From Alistipes sp. (GTDB lineage: Bacteria > Bacteroidota > Bacteroidia > Bacteroidales > Rikenellaceae): 12,348 nucleotides of DNA. The notes under the pieces are model-generated. The model worked only from the letters and a program-made list of their open reading frames with translations, was not told where the DNA came from and ran no database searches. Shown piece by piece: positions 6,213-12,348 of this stretch. Location: contig JAGBIR010000203.1 in the NCBI GenBank assembly GCA_017934845.1, positions 1-12,348 on the forward strand, in the 5' to 3' direction. Every line of letters begins with the position of its first letter. Position 1 is the stretch's first letter. The translations under genes and the position numbers were made by a program.

Positions 6213-8901
6213 TTGTCGGTCTGCCATATACACAACGCACGCGGGCCTTGTGATTGCGTAAAAGATTACCATCCTCATGTGCTACACTATTTAGAGAGCG
6301 AGAGTTGTATGAGCCAGAATAATACATGGTTGCTTTTGGGTTCCATGGTTGATTATATACTTGTATTGCATCATCATATCCAGTAGATCCACTTTTGACA
6401 TAGTCCTTTACAATAGAACCATTGGTACTCGTATAAGTATAAACCTTTGTGGCACGAGCTCTACCCTCATTAGTTTTGACTAATTTACCATCATCGTTAT
6501 TATAATAGCCATAATCATCAGTATAATAAGATCCATCTATTGAAATCCACACATTATAATGTGCATAATTAGGGTTATATGAGGGTTGGCACGACCAATA
6601 GTAATTTTCTTGAAATTCAGGATAACTGTTATATGCGCCCATAACAAAATCCTCTATTTCATCAATCGCAGGCAGATACCAATTTACTGTAATTGTACCG
6701 TCCGCATTTTTTTTGTTCTTGTTGTAGCAATATTCAATAGCACTATTGGCAAATTGGTCAAGTTGTAGGCCTGATATAGTACCAGTATATCCAGTATCCC
6801 TGTTGGAGTTATTTTTTGTATTTATATCTTGAATGATTTCTGTATTGAAATCAAAGCCCTTATGGTCGTGCTTTTCCGCGTTATCCAAAATTGAAGTATC
6901 ATGTTTAGAAACATAAAAATCATACATAGGATTAACTCCTGCCCAAGATTGAATTCCAGAAATAATCCAATCGATCAAATCAATCGTATCCGTAAATAAA
7001 AGTGCGTTATGATCAAATGAAAGGATTGCATTATCTAGTCCCCACACCATACCATTTTGTTCGGTTTGGTTGTAGTCATCGTTAGCGTCGTAGTTGTACA
7101 GGTACTCTTCGTGGCATTCGATAAGGTAAGTGTAGCCATTATAAGTAACCTCGTGAAGGTCATATTGGTTAATGGTATAGTCGATAGGATTGGAAGGGTC
7201 CTCGCTATAAGTCACACGAACCACCGCAGTACGATAGGTCTTTTGTCCCTTATTTGTGTTTTCATCAACATAAATCCACACAGTCTGGTCGTCCTTGGAG
7301 AGGTTGACATCAACATAAGTATTCTTTTTTAGCGTATTAGTGACAAGATCTGTAGTAAAGTACTTACGCTTTCCCGCCGAAACTCCCGAAGTGATATGGT
7401 TATCAGAAGATCCACTAGCCTCCAAACGGATCCAAGTAAAAGTAGATTCGGAAGCGTTCAGGACCTCAACTCTTGCTGTGGCATTCGAAGGAATATTATC
7501 TCCAACAAGGCGCAGACGCATAGGACGCACCTCGAAATGGGCATCAAGCAAGGTCTCACGGCGGAGATTGATAACAAGAGGAGTCGAGCGCTCAACATTC
7601 ACACGGTGGTCAATAGCGATACCATTCGTATTGGTCGCCTGGTCGCTCGAGTTCTGAATACCGCGAATCGTTACCGTATTCTCGTAGTGAGTATTTCTAA
7701 TAAGGTCGAAATTGCTATAATTGTCACCGCCAAGGTGGATATTGTAGCTAACATCGTATGTATGCTCTTGGTGATCGCAGAACTTACCGGTAATTGTAAT
7801 ATAGGTCGCTGCCTTACCATCTACAAGCTTACCCTTGAAACGCTGGCGAAGGTTTTCGTCCTCATCGCGAATGCCGTTCTGATCCTTATCGATAGTTTTG
7901 TCGTAAGTACCAGGAGCCTTTTTGAACGGATAGGCGTAATTCTCCGCCGATGTAGTAGGAGTCAAATAACGCTCCGGAAGATAGAATGTGAAAGTGGCCG
8001 TTGTAGCACCTTGTGCATAGACTCCGCTCGGCGCATACTCTTTTGATTTCTCAAGAACATTCGAGTCGGAGTTGGTGGTACTGTCGAGGTCAACGGTCGC
8101 TGCGATATTATTAACCTGATAGCTTAGCAAATCGAAACGAGGAGCCGCATTATCGGAGATATCCTGATCGGGTACAACCTTGATAGTAAACGAAACTTTG
8201 GCGTAGAGAGCCTTCATAGGGATCTCCAAGTTGTCGGTAGGGACATACTCTACACCAGCACCTGCACCATCATGATCAACTAAAGGAAGACCATCTGTAT
8301 TTGTGTCGCTTGCAGCCGGTTTTAGAATGAAATATTTTCCGTCGGCGAGAAGTTCATCACCATTCTTGCTGACATAATCGCCCAAAGAACCAATCATAGG
8401 GAATCCGCTCTCAGGAACATCGGCGATATCGACAGAAACGGTTTGATAGCTTTGCACGAAAGTTGTGATGGGCTTACCTTTTGCATCATCTTCTGTTGTA
8501 GGAAATCCTGTACAGTTGTGCATATTTGCAAAGACATACATCGCATATTGCTTGCCCGTATATAGGTCACCGGCGAAATCTTTTGCACGGTCAATAACGA
8601 ATACAATGTTGCTACCCTCCTTATAGTCATAGTAAGCGCAATTTCCCAACGCGCCATCTTCGATTGGAAACAGAGCCAATGCCATAGAGGAAACATTCGC
8701 TTCAGTAGCACTCTTGTCCGAACGAGTGTTTACATCGCAATCTTCGTATTGCACAACACGACAGTGAACTTGCACTTTGTCTTTACCTACTCCGGTTGCG
8801 CCCGCACCGATGTTGACAACTTCATCGATGTCGGTAGTCGCACAAGAGGCAGCAATAAAGAATGCTGCTACTGCCATTAAATATTTTGTGTATTTCATCA
8901 T
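6196..8901 (-). CDS. Long DUF4906-like fimbrial lipoprotein R4 (putative tip adhesin, right operon)
   Basis: This 901-aa predicted lipoprotein is the full-length paralogue of L4. Starts at 8901 or 8898 are both possible (ATGATG); the signal peptide ends in IAASC with Cys20 from the first Met. Shared segments include TDID after the Cys, MKALYAKVSFTI, LPERY at 308-312, the HLGGDNYSNFDLIRN and TIRGIQNSSD motifs, RRETLLDAHFEVRP, and QTEQNGMVWGLD near 605-620. The C-terminal module has NPMYDFY, SAIEYCYNKNK, NWYLPAIDEIED from 740, YWSCQPSY (Cys where L4 has Ser), ARATK, EDGN and ARVRCV. The loops between these blocks differ in length and sequence from L4, as expected if the two tips bind different targets. 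GC drops in the C-terminal third. It is the last gene of its operon, 18 bases after R3, with its stop inside a 15-bp tandem repeat. Confidence 0.87.
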   Translation of the reverse strand: MMKYTKYLMAVAAFFIAASCATTDIDEVVNIGAGATGVGKDKVQVHCRVVQYEDCDVNTRSDKSATEANVSSMALALFPIEDGALGNCAYYDYKEGSNIVFVIDRAKDFAGDLYTGKQYAMYVFANMHNCTGFPTTEDDAKGKPITTFVQSYQTVSVDIADVPESGFPMIGSLGDYVSKNGDELLADGKYFILKPAASDTNTDGLPLVDHDGAGAGVEYVPTDNLEIPMKALYAKVSFTIKVVPDQDISDNAAPRFDLLSYQVNNIAATVDLDSTTNSDSNVLEKSKEYAPSGVYAQGATTATFTFYLPERYLTPTTSAENYAYPFKKAPGTYDKTIDKDQNGIRDEDENLRQRFKGKLVDGKAATYITITGKFCDHQEHTYDVSYNIHLGGDNYSNFDLIRNTHYENTVTIRGIQNSSDQATNTNGIAIDHRVNVERSTPLVINLRRETLLDAHFEVRPMRLRLVGDNIPSNATARVEVLNASESTFTWIRLEASGSSDNHITSGVSAGKRKYFTTDLVTNTLKKNTYVDVNLSKDDQTVWIYVDENTNKGQKTYRTAVVRVTYSEDPSNPIDYTINQYDLHEVTYNGYTYLIECHEEYLYNYDANDDYNQTEQNGMVWGLDNAILSFDHNALLFTDTIDLIDWIISGIQSWAGVNPMYDFYVSKHDTSILDNAEKHDHKGFDFNTEIIQDINTKNNSNRDTGYTGTISGLQLDQFANSAIEYCYNKNKKNADGTITVNWYLPAIDEIEDFVMGAYNSYPEFQENYYWSCQPSYNPNYAHYNVWISIDGSYYTDDYGYYNNDDGKLVKTNEGRARATKVYTYTSTNGSIVKDYVKSGSTGYDDAIQVYNQPWNPKATMYYSGSYNSRSLNSVAHEDGNLLRNHKARVRCVYGRPTTVTTN

Positions 8902-8919
8902 TTCCCTAACTTTTTTGCG

Positions 8920-10197
8920 TTACTCAAATTCGTATCCAACCTTTATGTCGTTCCACTCGTCCGATGTGATAATATTGATAGATACCGCAGACGATGTAAA
9001 TGTCAACTGCACATAGTAGCGGCTACCCTCCTTAATCTCGCGGTTGAAAGTTGCCGTTTTTGTTTCTGTGTATGTGTCGTTGTTATTTGTATCCGTCAAA
9101 TAAGTGCCATCCGGACGCTTTTTCTTAAATGTAACGGTTGTTGTTACGGTAGGCGCAGCTTCGCTGTCCCCTGCAACTTGCGGAATAAAGAGCATTGTTG
9201 TCTCGTTATCCGCAGAAATAGATTGCATCGCAGCATCTGTGTTGTAGTGCAAAGTCTGTGGCGACTTTACAATCGAGTATGCAGGTTGAGAATCGGCATT
9301 GGTAAGGCTCTTTACACCCTTTGGAAGGGCAAGCGATCCATCGGAATTTAGAGTTTCAAAATCCTTATCCAAATAGATATCTGCCCCTTTGTACTTAATG
9401 CCGGTAAACGCTACATTAAGAGATGTAATCTCAATCTGGATATTTTCGGTTACTAAATAACCCGTTAGCGTTCCATTTTCATCTTTAATTTCTGTTATGG
9501 CGATACCTTCAACCAATTCTGGAAGGGTAGCATCTGCTCCAAGGTCGTAATTGTTCTGGTAGAAATTAAGAGCGCCCACATCAATAGCTGCCAAACGATG
9601 GTAGAAATTGAAATATACATACTGGCTCGAACTCAAACTGGTATCTTCAAACATGGCAGTCATAATATCGGCGTGATTCGAAGAATCGCCCATATCAACC
9701 GAGTAAGTTACATACGGCGTTCCCTCTACATTTTCATCGCTGGCTGCGACATTAGCATGGCCAAATGGATAGTATGCAAAGAATGTGTACTTGGCACCAT
9801 CCCACTGCTTGATAGGAGTGTAAGAGTAGATCTCGTCTGCATATGTAACCTCTTGCGGAGCAACAGGGGTGGCTAAATAGGAGTTTCCACTAGCATCTGT
9901 TCCATCTTCTCCAAAAACATTAGGCTTGGCAGTAACACGATAGGTTGTCCACTTGTTACTGAAATCGTACTTGTAGCCATACGCGCCAAAAGTTTTTTGA
10001 AGTTTTTCGCCAGTAACGAGGTTTCCGCGACTCTTTACTCCGCTGTCAAGGTAAATGTATCGCGCATCGGGATTAGGCAATATAACATCTTCTCCACCCT
10101 CGCCATTTGGCGCATACAGATCCTTATTGCTGCAACTACAAACAAGGACAGCAATCAAAAGTGTAAATATGTAGCTATATTTTTTCATCTTCTTCAT
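8920..10197 (-). CDS. Fimbrillin family lipoprotein R3 (putative accessory pilin, right operon)
   Basis: This 425-aa predicted lipoprotein is the paralogue of L3. Translation may begin at 10197 (MKKMKK) or at 10188 (MKKYSY); both give a signal peptide ending in LVCSC, with Cys22 from the first Met aligned with Cys19 of L3 and followed by SNKD in both. Shared blocks are RYI, KPNVF/APNVF, YTFFAYYPFGHAN, EGTPYVTY, IMTAMFEDTS, FYHRLAAIDVG (198-208) and the end LTFTSSAVSINI with DEW and a final EFE. It is longer than L3 mainly through inserts in the middle of the protein. It starts only 5 bases after the R2 stop and ends 18 bases before R4, so it is translated from the same transcript. The role is the same as for L3: probably a minor pilin, from context. 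Confidence 0.86.
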   Translation of the reverse strand: MKKMKKYSYIFTLLIAVLVCSCSNKDLYAPNGEGGEDVILPNPDARYIYLDSGVKSRGNLVTGEKLQKTFGAYGYKYDFSNKWTTYRVTAKPNVFGEDGTDASGNSYLATPVAPQEVTYADEIYSYTPIKQWDGAKYTFFAYYPFGHANVAASDENVEGTPYVTYSVDMGDSSNHADIMTAMFEDTSLSSSQYVYFNFYHRLAAIDVGALNFYQNNYDLGADATLPELVEGIAITEIKDENGTLTGYLVTENIQIEITSLNVAFTGIKYKGADIYLDKDFETLNSDGSLALPKGVKSLTNADSQPAYSIVKSPQTLHYNTDAAMQSISADNETTMLFIPQVAGDSEAAPTVTTTVTFKKKRPDGTYLTDTNNNDTYTETKTATFNREIKEGSRYYVQLTFTSSAVSINIITSDEWNDIKVGYEFE

Positions 10198-10202
10198 TGC
10201 TA

Positions 10203-11273
10203 TTATTTAATAATTACTGTTCCACCGGTCTGCGGTGTACCCCATGCACTAATAGTGGTCTGGATGTAGTATAGCGTAATATCCTTTACATCCGAAAGCA
10301 ATACATTGTAAACAATATTTTGACCTGCACGCCATGTTGTCGCAGGTGGCAACTGAATATCGATTTTCTTCGTCTCTCTATCTGTTGCACCAGAACGAAG
10401 GTGCTCGTAAACGATTGAGATTTTAGAGCCAGAAAGTGTTTGAGGGATCAAAATTAACTCAGAGAAAGGGGCTACTGTTCCACTTCCCTGAATGGTTGAA
10501 TTTTCGCCAATGGTTCCAGCGCCAAGTTCTACTGTTGTCGCATAAGTCCTGCTCAACTGCATTGTTTCTGTACCATATGTCCAATTGTCTTCTACATCAT
10601 TGAAAATGGATGTATAGAAAATTCCTGACTTTTTAACTCCAGTAAACTCTACCGATTTAAGATACATTTTGTCGTTTTTGTTCTTCGCACCATCTCGCCA
10701 AATCTTCAAACTAACTTTTGTAAGTTCGTGCTCAAACTTGAAATCAACTGTCGGGTAGTTCTCTTGATTGGTTACTGTTACAACAGGCTCGAACGCAGTA
10801 ATAAAATCTGCATCTGCAGCATCGGGAGTCGTGAAACTCAAAGCATAACCATCTTTATCGGAGATCGAGGTTGGTTCTATTTTCCAAAGACCAATTTGTT
10901 CTGATTTTGATCCATTTTCAAGATAAGGACAATATGCAAAGAAACGGAAAGTACGGTCGTCCACCCAATAGCGAGTATTAGTGTATGTCCATGGCGAAGC
11001 CGCATCAACGCGCGAAATCTTTTCGTTAGACAATAGGTCTATGAATGTTGTATTCAAAGGATTGCCATTTCCATCAACGCTCGTATCATTATCGCCTGCC
11101 AAATTCATCTGTGCGTATACTCCGAATTGCAGAATTTCATCCGCGTTATTGATAGCTGCTCTTGTTTTCAGATCGCCGAACTCGATAGCGACATTAGGCG
11201 TCGCATCGATGGTGTGGTCGCTGCAAGCGGCAAGAGCTGTGGTTGCCAATATTGCGAGTAATAATTTTTTCAT
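10203..11273 (-). CDS. Fimbrillin family lipoprotein R2 (putative accessory pilin, right operon)
   Basis: This is the paralogue of L2, 356 aa from the preferred ATG at 11273; an in-frame ATG at 11288 would add MSLGI and has an AGGGA-like stretch before it, so the start is not settled. From 11273 the signal peptide is MKKLLLAILATTALAAC (lipobox LAAC, Cys17), matching L2 position for position. Further shared features are WTYTNTRYWVDD, FRFFAYCPY, the family motif FEHELTK at 180-186 followed by VSLKIW, and the near-identical end WGTPQTGGTVIIK. The middle of the protein is strongly diverged from L2. It lies after the intercistronic hairpin and 5 bases before R3. A minor or second shaft pilin is the likely role. 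Confidence 0.86.
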   Translation of the reverse strand: MKKLLLAILATTALAACSDHTIDATPNVAIEFGDLKTRAAINNADEILQFGVYAQMNLAGDNDTSVDGNGNPLNTTFIDLLSNEKISRVDAASPWTYTNTRYWVDDRTFRFFAYCPYLENGSKSEQIGLWKIEPTSISDKDGYALSFTTPDAADADFITAFEPVVTVTNQENYPTVDFKFEHELTKVSLKIWRDGAKNKNDKMYLKSVEFTGVKKSGIFYTSIFNDVEDNWTYGTETMQLSRTYATTVELGAGTIGENSTIQGSGTVAPFSELILIPQTLSGSKISIVYEHLRSGATDRETKKIDIQLPPATTWRAGQNIVYNVLLSDVKDITLYYIQTTISAWGTPQTGGTVIIK

Positions 11274-11334
11274 AATACCCAAACTCATTATCCCTTTTTT
11301 ACATCATTGCGGGAGCCAATCTCCCATCTTGCGG

Positions 11335-11361
11335 CCATAAGAGGTAATCAGCCCCTTATGG
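11335..11361 (-). promoter_or_regulatory. Intercistronic hairpin between R1 and R2
   Basis: A 10-bp stem pairs 11352-11361 with 11335-11344 (on the - strand CCATAAGGGG with CCTCTTATGG, one G-U pair) around a 7-base loop, 12 bases after the R1 stop. Downstream on the - strand a second small hairpin pairs GGGAG and CTCCC (11321-11325 and 11311-11315). Neither is followed directly by a T-run. Position and core sequence (ATAAGGG ... CTTATGGCC) match the hairpin at 982-1011 of the left operon. Confidence 0.7.
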
Positions 11362-11373
11362 TCAAAAAATTTG

Positions 11374-12324
11374 TTACTGAACAGTGACATTTGTGTCATC
11401 GCCCCAACCTGCCAAACCATTCTCAGCAGCAATTGTGAAATCAATCTTATTGCCCGCTTTAAGTTGTACAGCAAGGTTGTACGAACAACCCTCTGCAAAT
11501 GTCGTTGTCAGTTCTTTTGTTACATCAGTGCTATAAACCTCAGTTCCATTAAACTTTAACACATAGTGGAATTTCAAAGTTGCAGCAGCGCCAGGAATAA
11601 TTAACTGAGCACCAGCGCTCGTTGCTACATTGTAGGCGAGGCCAGATAATGCGCTATATGTAAGGTTTGCAGAGCCTGTTCCGTCTTGTGCCCAAGGTGT
11701 GGCAGCACCGATGGTATAAATACCCTTATCCCAAGTGCTGATTTGCACACCCGAAACCTCGTATGTATAGTCTGCGCTTTCATTCAAATTAACAAACGAG
11801 ACCTTAATACGCGAAAGAAGGTGGCGCATGGTAAACGCGACGACCTTGTTACCATTTACGCCCGAAATTGGCACACTATTCGCATCGGTTGCAGCAGTTA
11901 CATTGCCACTATAAATCAAATCTGCAGGATCTGTTGGGTTGACGGTATAGCTAATCTTTGTAGGGATGCCATTCACACATTCAGCTGCTGTACCATTGGC
12001 AATAGCAGCAAAATTGTAAGTACAATCAGGTGTCCAATAGCGAGTAACGCTGCAAGTCCAGGCTACGCCCAAAGCAGCATTATTTCGATCTACTGTTGCG
12101 CCAGTGTCGCCGTAAAGAGCAACAGGGGTAGCATTTGTACCCTGAACATTTCCCCAAACGGTAAAACCGGTAATGTCGTCGCCATCCTCATAGATAGCTT
12201 TAGTCGCATTATCGACGAAAGCCTCACCGAAGTTAATTGGGAATTTATCGAAGTTAATAACCTGGTCCTTATTGCAGCTGGCGAGAGCGGCGATAGCGAG
12301 GGTGGCGATAAATAATTTTTTCAT
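11374..12324 (-). CDS. Fimbrillin family lipoprotein R1 (putative main pilin, right operon)
   Basis: This 316-aa predicted pilin lipoprotein (320 aa if the ATG at 12336 is used) has the same signal peptide as L1, MKKLFIATLAIAALASC, because its first 39 codons lie in the inverted repeat. From codon 40 the two proteins differ strongly, though they remain homologous: both have an SEYW/TRYW block, a central motif (here MRHLLSR at 166-172) and a C-terminal VTVQ/ITVQ ending. It contains WAQDGTG and a GWGDD segment near the end. It is the first gene of the right operon. Its role would be the same as that of L1, forming an antigenically different shaft. The sharp change from complete identity to low similarity points to recombination or gene conversion limited to the 5' end. 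Confidence 0.88.
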   Translation of the reverse strand: MKKLFIATLAIAALASCNKDQVINFDKFPINFGEAFVDNATKAIYEDGDDITGFTVWGNVQGTNATPVALYGDTGATVDRNNAALGVAWTCSVTRYWTPDCTYNFAAIANGTAAECVNGIPTKISYTVNPTDPADLIYSGNVTAATDANSVPISGVNGNKVVAFTMRHLLSRIKVSFVNLNESADYTYEVSGVQISTWDKGIYTIGAATPWAQDGTGSANLTYSALSGLAYNVATSAGAQLIIPGAAATLKFHYVLKFNGTEVYSTDVTKELTTTFAEGCSYNLAVQLKAGNKIDFTIAAENGLAGWGDDTNVTVQ

Positions 12325-12348
12325 AATATAAAGCATTAAAAGTTAGCA
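12208..12348 (-). repeat. Right arm of a perfect 141-bp inverted repeat
   Basis: This arm is identical in reverse complement to bases 1-141. It includes the 24 bases before the preferred start of R1 and its first 39 codons in the same reading frame as L1, so a crossover anywhere in it leaves both first genes uninterrupted. It reaches the last base of the window and may extend further. Confidence 0.97.

Noticed and set aside
7396..8046. 216-codon + strand open frame opposite R4
   Set aside because: It is a shadow of the R4 coding sequence, with no ribosome site or family motif, and no matching frame opposite L4.
1..12348. Composite transposon or insertion sequence with the 141-bp repeats as its ends
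   Set aside because: There is no transposase, the repeats are coding sequence of the first pilin genes, and target-site duplications cannot be seen because the window stops at the arms.

Overview
The window looks like a piece of a Bacteroidales (Bacteroidota) chromosome, probably from a gut or oral commensal; the genus cannot be fixed from the sequence. The reasons are eight genes with Bacteroidota-style lipoprotein signal peptides that resemble fimbrillins (FimA/Mfa1, type V pili), two of them of the long DUF4906-like class, together with little use of Shine-Dalgarno sites and moderate GC.

The layout is strikingly symmetrical. A left operon runs inward on the + strand: L1 (25-960), L2 (1036-2088), L3 (2104-3270) and L4 (3287-6055). 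A right operon runs inward on the - strand: R1 (12324-11374), R2 (11273-10203), R3 (10197-8920) and R4 (8901-6196). They meet at about 6056-6195, a short spacer with a hairpin terminator for each direction. The genes are paralogous position by position: L1/R1, L2/R2, L3/R3 and L4/R4. Each set plausibly builds one pilus type. The first gene would be the main or base pilin, the second and third accessory pilins, and the fourth a very long subunit with a lectin-like C-terminal module that would suit a tip adhesin. These roles are inferred from family and gene order.

The main discovery candidate is the pair of window ends. Bases 1-141 and 12208-12348 are a perfect 141-bp inverted repeat. It covers the 24 bases before the preferred start and the first 39 codons of L1 and R1, and then identity stops abruptly. 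Everything between is the two alternative operons facing each other. Recombination between the repeats would flip the whole segment, keep both first genes intact, and swap which operon sits behind whatever promoter lies outside the window. This is the geometry expected of a whole-operon fimbrial switch (phase or antigenic variation). No recombinase gene, anchor subunit, pilin protease or convincing promoter is in the window, so the switch is inferred from architecture only.

Other points are a strong hairpin conserved between genes 1 and 2 in both operons, a drop in GC in the last third of both L4 and R4 suggesting exchanged adhesin modules, and a 15-bp tandem repeat that triplicates the C-terminal VTTN-stop of R4. 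Every gap between genes is under 300 bases; the longest is the 140-base central spacer, described below.
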